DNA of 64,000 nt from Gammaproteobacteria bacterium Ga0077536. Its GTDB lineage: Bacteria > Pseudomonadota > Gammaproteobacteria > Ga0077536. The stretch spans positions 179,485-243,484 of the forward strand of contig LNEL01000060.1 in assembly GCA_001464935.1 (NCBI GenBank), written 5' to 3'. The first letter of the stretch is position 1; the number at the start of each line of letters is the position of its first letter. Shown here piece after piece: positions 26,160-35,191 of the stretch. Both the position numbers and the translations under genes were made by a program. The notes beneath the pieces are model-generated. The model saw only the letters and a list, made by a program, of their open reading frames with translations, did not search any database and had not been told where the DNA came from.

Positions 26160-27778
26160 AGCACGAACAGCAGGGGCACCAGCAGCAGCCACCACGGCTT
26201 GTGCGTGGACGGCAGTTCAATCATCTGCGGCTTGCCGTACGGCGCTTCGAAGCCATCGGGATAGATCGAACGCACGCGCAGATAGTACGTGCCGCCCGGC
26301 GGTCGCGGCAGGCGCACCGACGGTTCGCTGCTGTCGATGGTCGCCAGCGGAGATTCGAACGCTTCGTCGGTGCCGATCTGCAGCTGATACCGTTCACCCG
26401 GCAGGCCCGCCGGCCAGCTCAGCGTGAGTTCCTTGTCATTGACCTCGGACGCCGCCTGCGGCGCCGGCGGCACGCGCCGGAAGGTCTGCGCATCGCTGTA
26501 AGGACCGGCGCCCTCGGTGGCGTCGATCGACATCACGCGCCAGTGATAGTCGCCGAGCGGCAGCGCGGCAGGCGTGGCGAACGCGTTCGTCGTCAGCTGA
26601 TCGACGTCGGCGACGAGCTCAGTGAAGTCCTTGTCCTTCGCCAGCTGCAGTCGGTAGCGCCCGATGCCGCTGACCGCCGCCCACTCGAACGTCGGCTGCT
26701 CGTCCATGACACCGGCACCCGGCGCAGGCTCGCTCAGCAGCGGCGGTTCGGGCCGCGCGTTCAGCGTGAACGTGCGATCGGCATTCAGGCCTTCGAGGCC
26801 GCGCGCGTCGATGCCGCGCACGCGCACGTGGTAGTCGCCATCGGGCAGATCGATCGCGCGCAGCAGCGTCGCGTCGCTGCTGCCGTCGTACAGCAGCGTA
26901 TCGAACGCGGGACTTGCGGCAATCTGCAGGCGATAGGCCACGGCCCCGGGCTGTGTCGGCACAGTGAAGGCGACCGGCACGCGTTCGACCACGGCAGGCA
27001 GCCCGTCGAGCACTGGCGCCGGCAGCAGGGGCACCGGCGCTTCGGGTGTGGCGTTGGCGGCCGCCACCGTGCCGAAGCCGGCCCCCACGGCGGTCTCGCG
27101 TGCGCCGCCGGCACCGGCCTGCACGCCGACCTGGCCTTCGAGCACCTCGGTGCGTGTCGCGTCCTCGGCGGCATTGACGCGGAAGCCAGTGCCGCGCACC
27201 GAGGTCACGGCCGCCGGCGTGCGGATTTCGAAACGGCTCGGTTCGCCCGTCAGCGGCCGCACCAGGTTTTCCGCGCGGCCGCGCACCAGCTCGACGCGGG
27301 TGTCGACGAGGTCGGTATTGGCAAAGGCGGCCAGATCGGCCATCCGCAGTTCGCTGCCGGCATGCACCAGCATGCGTGATCCGTCCTTGAATTCGACGGT
27401 CACATTGCCACGTTCGCCGGTGCGCACGACGTCGCCCGTCCGCAGCAGGGCACCCGACTTCAGTGCGCGGGGAGGCGTGCCGCTGGTGCGCAGCAGCTCA
27501 GCGGCCCCCTGGACGGCGGCGACGGTCGCGGTGACCTCCGTCCGCCGCAACCAGCCCACGGGGATCCGCAGGCGCGTACCGGGCGGAATGTGGTTCGCGT
27601 CGACGATGTGATTGTGACTCTGCAATCGGGGCCAGTACTTGATGCCCGCCAGCAGACGCTCGGTGAGGCTCCAGGGGTTGTCGCCAGGTTGGACCGTGTA
27701 GACCCATTCTGCGGCCCGGGCGGCGCTCATCGAGGCGACCAGCGCCACCATCACACACCATCGTCGTGCCGTATCCAC
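26156..27778 (-). CDS. LysM-FecR domain exported protein with fibronectin-like repeats
   Basis: About 540 residues. A signal peptide (VDTARRWCVMVALVASM, cleaved near AARA) is followed by a LysM peptidoglycan-binding module (YTVQPGDNPWSLTERLL), a FecR domain (LLRTGDVVRTGERGNVTVEF and PAAVTSVRGTGFRV) and three repeats of about 95 residues of fibronectin-III-like type (YRLQIAASPAF, YRLQLAKDKDF, YQLQIGTDEAF). The C-terminus WWLLLVPLLFVL is a membrane tail. The GTG at 27778 has AGGGAA upstream and leads straight into the signal peptide. It probably displays cell-wall status to the CHASE2 sensor encoded by the coupled downstream gene; that role is inference. Confidence 0.82.
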   Translation of the reverse strand: MDTARRWCVMVALVASMSAARAAEWVYTVQPGDNPWSLTERLLAGIKYWPRLQSHNHIVDANHIPPGTRLRIPVGWLRRTEVTATVAAVQGAAELLRTSGTPPRALKSGALLRTGDVVRTGERGNVTVEFKDGSRMLVHAGSELRMADLAAFANTDLVDTRVELVRGRAENLVRPLTGEPSRFEIRTPAAVTSVRGTGFRVNAAEDATRTEVLEGQVGVQAGAGGARETAVGAGFGTVAAANATPEAPVPLLPAPVLDGLPAVVERVPVAFTVPTQPGAVAYRLQIAASPAFDTLLYDGSSDATLLRAIDLPDGDYHVRVRGIDARGLEGLNADRTFTLNARPEPPLLSEPAPGAGVMDEQPTFEWAAVSGIGRYRLQLAKDKDFTELVADVDQLTTNAFATPAALPLGDYHWRVMSIDATEGAGPYSDAQTFRRVPPAPQAASEVNDKELTLSWPAGLPGERYQLQIGTDEAFESPLATIDSSEPSVRLPRPPGGTYYLRVRSIYPDGFEAPYGKPQMIELPSTHKPWWLLLVPLLFVL

Positions 27779-28080
27779 TGGCGTTCCCTGCTTTTTTGTT
27801 CTGACACCAGGCAGCGACACAGCGTGCAGTCGCACGCCCCCTTGAGTTCGCGGCCGGTGCCCCAATTTATCCGATGCGCCGCACGCTGGGTATGGTCCGG
27901 ACTGTGACGCAGCGCCCGGGGTGGGCAAAGGGGTCCGCGCCGACGGCAGTCCAGTTCGGCTTTCTCGATGAATCGAAACCTTTAACGGGACTTTTCTTGA
28001 GGCGTCAGAACGCTAAGCTGCAGACCGGCCGGTCCGCGCAGGCGGGCCGGCACCAATCAGGGACAAGTCAGGAGTGCTGG
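27779..28080. promoter_or_regulatory. Divergent promoter region of fecR-like gene and htpX
   Basis: A 302-base region between divergently transcribed genes. An AT-rich island at 27864-27870 (AATTTAT) could be the -10 region of the minus-strand gene. On the plus strand the leader has a CCGGCC/GGCCGG hairpin (28025-28030 with 28045-28050) and AGGAG before the htpX ATG. I could not identify a convincing heat-shock promoter. Confidence 0.35.
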
Positions 28081-28959
28081 ATGAAACGCATAGGCCTTTT
28101 TCTGTTGACCAACATCGCGGTGCTCGCCGTGATCGCCATCAGCTTCCGCCTGCTCGGCCTCGACTCGGCGATGCAGCAGGGCGGCGGGATCGACCTCGGC
28201 AAACTGCTCGTGATGTCGGCCATCATCGGCTTTGCCGGCTCGCTGGTGTCACTCGCGATGTCGAAGTGGTCCGCCCTGCGCATGGTGGGCGCGCGCGTGA
28301 TCGAGAACCCGGCCAATGCGAGTGAGCAATGGCTCGTCGATACCGTGCGCCGTCAGGCCGACAGCGTCGGCATCGGCATGCCCGATGTCGCGATCTTCGA
28401 TTCCCCCGAGCCGAACGCCTTCGCCACCGGCGCGCGCCGCGATCACGCCCTGGTGGCCGTCAGCACCGGCCTCTTGGCCGGCATGAGCAGGGATGAGGTG
28501 GAAGCCGTGCTCGCGCACGAGGTCAGCCATGTCGCGAACGGCGACATGGTCACGCTGACCTTGATCCAGGGGGTGGTGAACACCTTCGTCGTGTTCCTCT
28601 CGCGCCTCGTCGGCTACTTCGTCGACCGGGTCGTGTTCAAGTCCGAGAACGGCCACGGGGCCGGCTTCTTCATCGCGTCGATGGTCGCGCAGGTGCTGTT
28701 CGGGGTGCTCGCCAGCATCATCGTGATGTGGTTCTCGCGCCAGCGCGAATTCCGCGCCGACGCCGGTGCTGCCACGCTTGCCGGCCGCGACAAGATGATC
28801 GCCGCGCTCGAGCGTCTGCGCGCCGTGCACGAACCGGCGGATCTGCCGGATCAACTCGCCGCGACGGGCATCAGCGGCAGCAAGCGCAACGGGCTCATGG
28901 CCTTGTTCATGACGCACCCGCCGCTCGAGGATCGCATCGCCGCGCTGCGCGCGCTGTGA
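28081..28959 (+). CDS. htpX: Membrane-bound zinc metalloprotease HtpX
   Basis: A 292-residue M48B peptidase, essentially the length of E. coli HtpX. It has two N-terminal spans ([19 protein letters not shown] and the segment around [21 protein letters not shown]), the NAFATGARR motif, the catalytic H146-E147-V-S-H150 zinc site, then further hydrophobic segments. HtpX degrades misfolded inner-membrane proteins together with FtsH. I chose the ATG at 28081 because AGGAG lies eight bases upstream and homology starts there. A 10-base-pair hairpin follows the stop. Confidence 0.95.
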   Translation: MKRIGLFLLTNIAVLAVIAISFRLLGLDSAMQQGGGIDLGKLLVMSAIIGFAGSLVSLAMSKWSALRMVGARVIENPANASEQWLVDTVRRQADSVGIGMPDVAIFDSPEPNAFATGARRDHALVAVSTGLLAGMSRDEVEAVLAHEVSHVANGDMVTLTLIQGVVNTFVVFLSRLVGYFVDRVVFKSENGHGAGFFIASMVAQVLFGVLASIIVMWFSRQREFRADAGAATLAGRDKMIAALERLRAVHEPADLPDQLAATGISGSKRNGLMALFMTHPPLEDRIAALRAL

Positions 28960-28974
28960 TCTGATCAAGGACCA

Positions 28975-29001
28975 CGTCGCCCGGTGCGCTGCCGGGCGAC
29001 G
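28975..29001. terminator. Hairpin between htpX and a convergent gene
   Basis: A perfect 10-base-pair stem (28975-28984 with 28992-29001) and a 7-base loop, 16 bases past the htpX stop and just before the convergent gene end at 29019. No T-tract. Confidence 0.6.
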
Positions 29002-29018
29002 ATCCGTCGCTCCGGACC

Positions 29019-29882
29019 TCAGCAGCCCCCGCGCCGACGCGCCACACCGGCCAGCGGCAGCAGGCCCGACACCAGCAGCCAGGCCGCAGCCGGCACCGGC
29101 ACGGCGGTCAGGCTCGGCGTGATCGCCGGCAGGCCGGCGAATTCAGCGCTCAGTGTGCTCAACGACAGTGCCGACGAACCTGCCCCGCCCGCCCCGGCCA
29201 TCAGCCCCATCACCAGGTAGAACTGCGCGCCATCGGTGACGTCGATGCTGAGCGTGCCGGATTCCTGCACTGCGCCATTCGCGTTGAATTCCAGGAAATT
29301 GTCAGCCGGCGACGCCAACGCCAGCGACGTCAGCAGCGTGAACGCATTCAGCGGCGTCGAGACATCCGGGAACACGAGACTCGTTGCATCGAAGAAGCCG
29401 ACGAACACCACCAGACCCGTGACGGGATCTGCGTCCGGGTTGAGGATCGTGCCGTCGAGTTGCCAGTTCAGCGACAGCGTTTCAGGACCCGTGCCCGAGT
29501 AGGTATAGGCCTGGGACACGAGCGCCTGGCCACCGAGCCAGGCGTTGGCAGTGCCCAGCGCGCCAGCCTTCAACACCGGCACCGCGAAACCGGGACTGAC
29601 CGTCGCACTGGCCTGGACACCGCCAGGCTGGTCCGTCGGGGCGATCGCGACGTTCGCGCTGTGCGCGCCCGCGCCGCCGTCGGTGGGCCCGACCTGCAGC
29701 GTCGTGCCCAACAGCAGCGCATCGGCCACCGTGTCGCCGCCGCAACTGTCGCTCGGGCAGGCAAACGAGGACACCGTCGCCAGCGCGCCGAACTCGGTCA
29801 GCGCAGTCGCAGCCTGCGCCGCGGGCGTCAGGCACGCGGCCAGCAGGCCCGTCAGACACAGCACCTTGTCGCTCGAGATCAT
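29019..29882 (-). CDS. Exported protein with VPVP-type C-terminal sorting tail
   Basis: A 287-residue protein with a Sec signal peptide (MISSDKVLCLTGLLAACL, cleaved near AQAA), a Ser/Thr/Gly/Ala-rich extracellular body and a tripartite C-terminus: VPVPAAAWLL motif, hydrophobic span and RRR cluster. That layout is the PEP-CTERM/VPxP sorting signal recognised by exosortase-type enzymes in other Gram-negative bacteria. The body resembles generic secreted beta-rich domains, with one likely disulfide (FACPSDSCGG). The ATG at 29882 has CAGGAG upstream. Function unknown; surface or matrix protein likely. Confidence 0.75.
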   Translation of the reverse strand: MISSDKVLCLTGLLAACLTPAAQAATALTEFGALATVSSFACPSDSCGGDTVADALLLGTTLQVGPTDGGAGAHSANVAIAPTDQPGGVQASATVSPGFAVPVLKAGALGTANAWLGGQALVSQAYTYSGTGPETLSLNWQLDGTILNPDADPVTGLVVFVGFFDATSLVFPDVSTPLNAFTLLTSLALASPADNFLEFNANGAVQESGTLSIDVTDGAQFYLVMGLMAGAGGAGSSALSLSTLSAEFAGLPAITPSLTAVPVPAAAWLLVSGLLPLAGVARRRGGC

Positions 29883-30012
29883 GCTTCGCTCCTGGCGCCG
29901 GCGCGCCTGCTCGTGAGGGGTCCGGCGAGTATGCTGCCGCCGGCCAGCGTCATGCACGCGCTTTTGACGGACCTGTCGGTCATTTCACACTCTTCGACAC
30001 ACGCAGACCGCG

Positions 30013-30040
30013 TTCAAGGCAACGCGCCGTGGCCTATCAT
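30013..30040 (+). promoter_or_regulatory. Possible sigma-70-like promoter of the methyltransferase
   Basis: TTCAAG (30013-30018) and TATCAT (30035-30040) are separated by 16 bases and lie 58 bases before the ATG at 30099. The -35 match is weak, so this is only a candidate. Confidence 0.25.
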
Positions 30041-30098
30041 CGCGCAAGCGCGACAGCATCCGCGGCGCCAGACATCCTGAATCGGAAAGGAAGAGCAC

Positions 30099-30899
30099 AT
30101 GGGCAGCACTGCGACACTGGCCGACGTCCAGGCGGTTTACGACGGCGCCGAGGGCGATCTGTGGGAACTGATCATGGGTCAGCAGATTCACATCGGCGGC
30201 ATGCGCTCATCGATGGAGCTTGCCGATCGTGCCGGCCTCACCGCCGGCAGCCACGGCATCGATCTCTGTTGCTGCAACGGGGCAGGCATGCGCTTCCTGG
30301 TCCGCCTGCGCGGGGTGGCGGGCATGACCGGCGTCGACGCCACGCCGACCGTGATTGCGCGCGGGCAGGCGCGCTGCACGACCGACGGACTGGCCGACCG
30401 CATCCGCTTCGTGCAGGCCGATGTCTGCGCCAGCGGATTGCCGGCAGGTGAGGCCGATTTCGTCTGGGGTGAAGACGCCTGGTGTTACGTCGCGGACAAG
30501 GGCCGCCTGGTGCGTGAGGCCGCGCGGCTGACGAAGCCAGGCGGCCTCATCGCGTTCACCGACTGGGTCGAAGGCGCGGTGCCGCTGGCGGCCGACGAAC
30601 GCGCGCGCCTGCTGGCGTTCATGAAGTTTCCGAACGTCGAAACACTCGCCGGCTATCGCGCGCACCTCGAAGCCGCCGGCTGCGCGGTGCTCGAGGCGGG
30701 CGATACCGGCCGCTTCGCGGACTACGTGGATCTTTACCTCGCGATGGTCGATCGGCAACTGACTTACGACGCGCTGCGCCTGTTGAATTTCGACTTTGCC
30801 ACGCTCGACGCCGTGGCGGACGAAATGCGCTTCATGCGTGACCTGGCCCGCGCCGGCAAACTCGCGCAGGGTCGCATCGTCGCACGCACCGCGCGTTGA
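30099..30899 (+). CDS. SAM-dependent methyltransferase (class I)
   Basis: A 266-residue class I methyltransferase that resembles sarcosine/dimethylglycine- and sterol-type methyltransferases. Motif I is IDLCCCNGAGMRF, with the usual GCG replaced by CCC. The following acid is in GVDATP, the adenine-binding acid in VQADVC, and motif II is EADFVWGEDAWCYV. The C-terminal part is helical. It starts after a good AGGAAGAG site. There is no signal peptide, so it is cytoplasmic. It stands alone between convergent and co-directional exported-protein genes; the acceptor substrate is unknown. Confidence 0.8.
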   Translation: MGSTATLADVQAVYDGAEGDLWELIMGQQIHIGGMRSSMELADRAGLTAGSHGIDLCCCNGAGMRFLVRLRGVAGMTGVDATPTVIARGQARCTTDGLADRIRFVQADVCASGLPAGEADFVWGEDAWCYVADKGRLVREAARLTKPGGLIAFTDWVEGAVPLAADERARLLAFMKFPNVETLAGYRAHLEAAGCAVLEAGDTGRFADYVDLYLAMVDRQLTYDALRLLNFDFATLDAVADEMRFMRDLARAGKLAQGRIVARTAR

Positions 30900-31027
30900 G
30901 CATCGATGCTCGCGGAACCCGAGCGACCTCGCGCAGGTGGTCTGCACAATCGACCAGCTATCCATTCGCGCGCTTTTCCCGCGATGAAATGTCCTGCCAG
31001 GCTGCCAACGCTGTCGATCAAGCACTT

Positions 31028-31047
31028 GCGGCGCAGGACTGCGCCGC
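31028..31047. other. Small hairpin upstream of a truncated exported-protein gene
   Basis: GCGGCGCA (31028-31035) and TGCGCCGC (31040-31047) can form an 8-base-pair stem with a GGAC loop. It could end the methyltransferase transcript or lie in the leader of the next gene; no T-tract is present. Confidence 0.3.
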
Positions 31048-31095
31048 CGCCAGGGATCGAATGCCCATGGCTCATCAGCGCAGGGAAGCGTCTGC

Positions 31096-31521
31096 ATGAA
31101 CAGCAAACGCCGTGCAGTCTCTCTGGTCATCGCCCTGTGTGCCGCCGGCGCGGCCGCGCCGGCAGCCGTGGTGTATCGCGAAGCAGACGATGGCGAACGC
31201 CCGGCGAACGGCCTCAGCCCCACCGCGATCGCGCTCGGCGTCGGCTCGAACGAAATCTTGGGCCGCATGAGTGGCGGCGGTGGCGGTGCCGACCGCGACG
31301 ACTTCGTCGTCACCATCCCCGAGTCGTTCCAGCTCACGGCCCTCACGCTGCTGCCGGAAACGCGCGTGCTGGGCGTGTCGTTCATCGGCCTGCAGGCTGG
31401 CAGCGAGGTGACCCTGAGTCCGCACGCGGGCTCTGCCAGCGGACTGCTCGGCTGGCACCATGACGGCGTTGGCGACATCGGCACGGACTCTTCGATGCCG
31501 AGTGCCTGCAAGGTGCGCTGA
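31096..31521 (+). pseudogene. Truncated exported protein (lost C-terminus)
   Basis: The 141-codon frame begins with a signal peptide (KRRAVSLVIALCAAGAAAPA) and a secreted beta-rich body with VGSNEILGRMSGGGGGADRDDF. Similarity of style to exported sorting-tail proteins ends at about 31480 (LGWHHDGVGDIGTD). The last ten or so codons are the reverse complement of an unrelated DUF1501 fragment, so the natural C-terminus is lost. There is no VPxP tail, unlike the other exported proteins in the window. It is probably a non-functional remnant, although a short secreted product could still be made. Confidence 0.6.
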
Positions 31522-31883
31522 AAGCTGAACAGGCCACTTGCCAGTTCGGCCAGGCGCTCGCCGTGCTGCTGCAGATGATTGCCGTGCGTGTCCCAGCCGG
31601 TAATCTCGACGAAAAAGAACTGGCGACGCATGCCGACCTGTTGTCGGATCGACTTCAGCCTCGCGACCGTGCGCAGCTGGTGGTCGAGCCAGCTGTCCGG
31701 ATTGAACGGCGTGGCGAGACCGGGTGCCGTCGCCAGCGCCGAGCGCAGCAGGTCCGATCGCTGCTTGGTGCCGGGCATCGCCGAGGCGGCCTGCGCCTCC
31801 AGCGGATGTGAAAATCTGCGCCCCAGCAGCGCTGCCCAGGCCGCCGAGCGACTTGCCTCCGAGGGCGGCCAGCTAACCGTCAT
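31482..31883 (-). pseudogene. DUF1501 protein fragment, truncated at both ends
   Basis: On the minus strand, about 134 codons match the central-to-late part of DUF1501 (twin-arginine-exported sulfatase-like) proteins: LDHQLRTVARLKSIRQQVGM, then FFFVEITGWDTHGNHLQQHG, then LASGLFSFQRTLQALGIEESV. The expected continuation (a TTFTxSDFGRT-like segment) is missing after 31482, where the sequence runs into the convergent exported-protein remnant. Upstream of 31883 an in-frame TGA follows within about ten codons and no N-terminal domain is found. The usual DUF1800 partner gene is also absent. Confidence 0.7.
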
Positions 31884-31996
31884 ACGGTCCGCAGACGCCT
31901 CTGTCGCTCACGGCCTGTGCCGCCGCGCAGATCGCACTGGCACGGGACAATGAAGCGACGCATGCCGCGGACCGCGCCGTCGCGCCCTGTGCGTCG

Positions 31997-33151
31997 TCAC
32001 GAATCGACGACGACACAGGTCTCAGGGAAGAAGCCGTTGAAGCGCGTCGCCAGCGCGTTCGAGTAGGCGCCGAGCTGACCGATCTCCAGCCAGTCGCCTT
32101 CGCGCGCATCTGCCGGCAGGTCGAAGGTGCCTGGCAGCACATCAAGGCTGTCGCAGGTTGGCCCGTACAACTTGAACGCGCGACTCTCGCGCGCGGTCGC
32201 GGCCCCGCGGCGAACCAGCCGCACCGGCATGCGCAGGCTCGACAGCGCCATTTCGGCGAGGCTGCCGAACACGCCGTCGTTGAGGTAGAGCGCGTCGTCC
32301 TTGCGCAAGTGGACCTGGACCAGCAGCGAGCAGGCGTCGGCGACGAGCGCGCGACCGGGCTCCGCGAGCACCTGCGTCGCGCCCGGCAGACCGAGCCGTT
32401 CAAGCCCCTGTTCGATCGCGCGCATGAAGTCTTCGAGCGGCGGCACGCCGGCACCGGCATAGGCGGCGGGGAAGCCGCCGCCGACATCGATGACGGCCGG
32501 TACCGGCGCGCGCATCATCACCTCGCCGACCAGTCCAAGCGCGGTCGTGAAGGACGCCGGCGATCCGCATTGCGATCCGACATGAAACGCGATTCCGCCC
32601 CGGCAGCCGGCGGCCTCGACATCGCGCAGCAGGGCCACCGCGGTCTCGACATCACAGCCGAACTTCGACGACAGGTCGTAGACCGTATTGGCAGCGGGCG
32701 GCGTCTTGAGCCGCACCACGACCGTCAGGTCGCGGCCCGGCGTTTCCGCGAGCAGCTTCGCGAGTTCGTCCGGATGATCGACGACATAGTGACGTACGCC
32801 ATGGTGGGCATAGGCGGCCCGGATCGCGGCGCGCGACTTGACCGGATGCATGAAATAACAGGTGGCACCGGGGTAGCGCGCGGCGATCAGCGCAATCTCG
32901 CTCAGCGAGGCCGTATCGAAATGCTTGATGCCGGCAGCAGACAGCGCATCGAGCACCCACGGATGCGGGTTGCACTTGACCGCATACAGCACGGTGCCCG
33001 GAAACAGGGCGACAAAACGTCGCACGTGCCGTGCGAGGGCGGCCGGTCGCAGGCAATACACGGGTTCACCCGGCGCGAGCACGTCCGCCACTTCCTCGAT
33101 CGATTCGAACTGCTGAAGCCCCGACACGCGCGCCTCCCGTGAGTTGTTCAC
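31997..33151 (-). CDS. Ornithine/lysine-type decarboxylase (PLP, fold type III)
   Basis: A 384-residue alanine-racemase-fold decarboxylase of the eukaryotic-type ornithine decarboxylase group. It shows the PLP lysine K59 in YAVKCNPHP, HVGSQC, the phosphate-binding DVGGGFP, EPGRALVA, the catalytic cysteine in GPTCDSLD, and GAYSNALATRFNGF at the end. It makes putrescine from ornithine (or cadaverine from lysine) with CO2 release. The divergent neighbour is an amino-acid permease, consistent with polyamine metabolism. Family is secure; ornithine versus another diamino acid is inferred from motif similarity. Confidence 0.88.
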   Translation of the reverse strand: MNNSREARVSGLQQFESIEEVADVLAPGEPVYCLRPAALARHVRRFVALFPGTVLYAVKCNPHPWVLDALSAAGIKHFDTASLSEIALIAARYPGATCYFMHPVKSRAAIRAAYAHHGVRHYVVDHPDELAKLLAETPGRDLTVVVRLKTPPAANTVYDLSSKFGCDVETAVALLRDVEAAGCRGGIAFHVGSQCGSPASFTTALGLVGEVMMRAPVPAVIDVGGGFPAAYAGAGVPPLEDFMRAIEQGLERLGLPGATQVLAEPGRALVADACSLLVQVHLRKDDALYLNDGVFGSLAEMALSSLRMPVRLVRRGAATARESRAFKLYGPTCDSLDVLPGTFDLPADAREGDWLEIGQLGAYSNALATRFNGFFPETCVVVDS

Positions 33152-33199
33152 CGCGTGGCGCTATTGCGCTGCGCGCGGCAGTCCATTATTGATGATTTC

Positions 33200-34543
33200 A
33201 TGTCCGATACGCTGTTCGAACGCGTCCTGAACCGGCGCGACACATTGTCACTGGCCTTTGGCGCGATGATCGGCTGGAGCTGGGTCCTGCTGACCGGCGA
33301 ATGGACGACCAGCGCCGGCAGCGTCGGCGCCACCATCGCGTTCGCAGTGGGTGGCGCGGCCATGGTGTTCGTGGCGCTGGTCTACGCGGAACTCGCGGCC
33401 GCCCTGCCCGAGGCCGGCGGCGAACACGTCTACAGTCTGCGCGCGCTGGGGCCCGTGTTCTCATTCATCTGTTCATGGGCGATCGTGCTCGGCTACGTCT
33501 CCGTCGCTGCATTCGAGGCGGTCGCCCTGCCCTATGCGCTGACTTTCCTGCTGCCCGGCACCGACTGGATCCACCTCTGGACGATCAGGGGTTTCGATGT
33601 GCACCTGAGCTTCGTGCTGATCGGCATCGGCGGCGCGTGCGCCGTCACTGCGATCAATCTTCGCGGCGTCGCGACCTCGAGCGGCCTGCAGAAGGCGGTG
33701 ACCACGCTGATCGTCGGCGTCGGGCTCGTGTTCCTGCTCGGCGCGGCCCTGAACGGGTCGGCCGCGAATCTCGAGCCCCTGTTCGTCAACGGCACGCACG
33801 GCATCGCGGCGGTGTTGATCATGATTCCGATCATGTTCGTCGGCTTCGACGTGATCCCGCAGGCGGCCGGCGAGATCAGGCTGCCGCCACGGGCGATTGG
33901 GGGGCTTATCGTCGTCTCCGTCGGCTGCGCGATCGCATGGTACTGCCTGCTCGTGCTCGGCGTCGGCTATTCGCTGCCGGCGGCCGAACGCGCCGTGCCC
34001 GGCATGACGACGGCACTCGCCAGCGCGCGGGTCTGGGGCGGCGAATGGGCCGCCGATCTGATCGTCATCGGCGGCATCGCCGGCATCGTGACGACCTGGA
34101 ACGCGTTCATGGTCGGCTCGAGCCGGCTGGTGTTCGCGATGGCCGAATCCGGGATGCTGCCGGCACCGCTCGCGCGGCTCCACCCGCGTTATCGCACGCC
34201 GCATCTCGCGCTGCTCGCCATCGGCGGCCTGACGTGTATCGCGCCCTTCTTCGGCAGGCCGGTGCTGATCTGGCTTATCAACGCCGGCAGTTTCGCCGTG
34301 ATCGTGGGTTATGCGTGCGTCGCCGTATCCTTCCTGCTGCTTCGCATGCGCGAGCCGGCGCTGCCCCGCCCCTATCGGGTCCGTCACTGGCGACTTGTCG
34401 GCGGACTCGCGGTATTGCTGTGCCTGGCCCTGGCGATCCTGTATCTGCCCGGCAGTCCGGCCGCGCTGCAACCGGTCGAGTGGGCGATATGCGCGGCGTG
34501 GGCGATGCTCGGGCTCGTCCTGGCCCGCGCGGCTCGCGCCTGA
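33200..34543 (+). CDS. APC family amino acid/polyamine permease
   Basis: A 447-residue transporter with about 12 membrane spans of the APC superfamily. The start of helix 1 is TLSLAFGAMIGWSWVLLTGEW, with the unwound GAMIGW segment typical of the family. Later features are AGGEHVYSLRALGP and VPGMTTALASARVWGG. I chose the ATG at 33200 (MSDTLFERVLNRRD) because the upstream codons are polar and not conserved. It is divergent from the ornithine decarboxylase with only 48 bases between them, so both may share control. The substrate could be an amino acid, ethanolamine-like amine or polyamine; not decidable. Confidence 0.82.
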   Translation: MSDTLFERVLNRRDTLSLAFGAMIGWSWVLLTGEWTTSAGSVGATIAFAVGGAAMVFVALVYAELAAALPEAGGEHVYSLRALGPVFSFICSWAIVLGYVSVAAFEAVALPYALTFLLPGTDWIHLWTIRGFDVHLSFVLIGIGGACAVTAINLRGVATSSGLQKAVTTLIVGVGLVFLLGAALNGSAANLEPLFVNGTHGIAAVLIMIPIMFVGFDVIPQAAGEIRLPPRAIGGLIVVSVGCAIAWYCLLVLGVGYSLPAAERAVPGMTTALASARVWGGEWAADLIVIGGIAGIVTTWNAFMVGSSRLVFAMAESGMLPAPLARLHPRYRTPHLALLAIGGLTCIAPFFGRPVLIWLINAGSFAVIVGYACVAVSFLLLRMREPALPRPYRVRHWRLVGGLAVLLCLALAILYLPGSPAALQPVEWAICAAWAMLGLVLARAARA

Positions 34544-34609
34544 CGCAAGCCACGACGCGCGCGTGTGGCAGACGTGGCGCCGCCTGCGCGCCCCCGCGTT
34601 CGTGCCGCG

Positions 34610-35191
34610 TCAACCGGCGGCGGTGCTGTCGGACTGCGGCTTGTGCTGGACCACGACGATGAAGCCCTGTTCGATGCGATTGAACTGCACCAGGTCGAAG
34701 CGGGCGAGCATCTTCGGCAGCCACCATGCCGGCCCCTGCTGGATCAGGTGCGCGTTGCGGCCATCGGCCAGGTGTTTCATCGCCGGCCCGGTGTGGACGG
34801 TGAAGACGCCGAATCCCGCGGTCACGCGCTGCAGGTCGTCGAGCACATTGTCCAGCAGCGGTGGTTCGATGTGTTCCAGCACATCGATGCAGGCGACGAA
34901 GCCCGCCGGCGCCGGTGTCGCCGACCACTCGTCAATCGCCGGATCGTAGTGCACGACGCGCAGGGGCTGCTTCAACAACGGCGTCAGCGCCTGCTGCAGA
35001 CGCCCCTTGCCTGCGCCGTAATCGAGCAGTTCAGTCGCGTTGACGGCCGTCACGACGCTTGCGACGAACGGCGCGAAGTGCGTCGAGGCCGTGCCGTAAT
35101 CCGGATTCTCATGGAGCTTGCGCTGGAGTTGGCGATACGCCGTCGAGATCAGATCGCTCATGCCCGAGATCACCTCGTCCAGTTGGCCCAT
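34610..35191 (-). CDS. Class I SAM-dependent methyltransferase
   Basis: About 193 residues. Motif I is LLDYGAGKGRLQQAL, the acid of motif II is in HYDPAID, and FVACIDVLEHIEP marks motif IV. The C-terminal strands end in GFIVVVQHKPQ. The start is uncertain: ATG at 35191 (MGQLDEV), 35161 (MSDLIST) or 35263 are possible. Short for a complete methyltransferase but all core motifs are present. It is convergent with the permease gene and stands alone. The substrate is unknown. Confidence 0.75.
   Translation of the reverse strand: MGQLDEVISGMSDLISTAYRQLQRKLHENPDYGTASTHFAPFVASVVTAVNATELLDYGAGKGRLQQALTPLLKQPLRVVHYDPAIDEWSATPAPAGFVACIDVLEHIEPPLLDNVLDDLQRVTAGFGVFTVHTGPAMKHLADGRNAHLIQQGPAWWLPKMLARFDLVQFNRIEQGFIVVVQHKPQSDSTAAG

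Noticed and set aside
30898..30911. GAGCATCGATGCTC perfect palindrome overlapping the methyltransferase stop
   Set aside because: It is short, has no loop for a hairpin and could be an ordinary chance palindrome.
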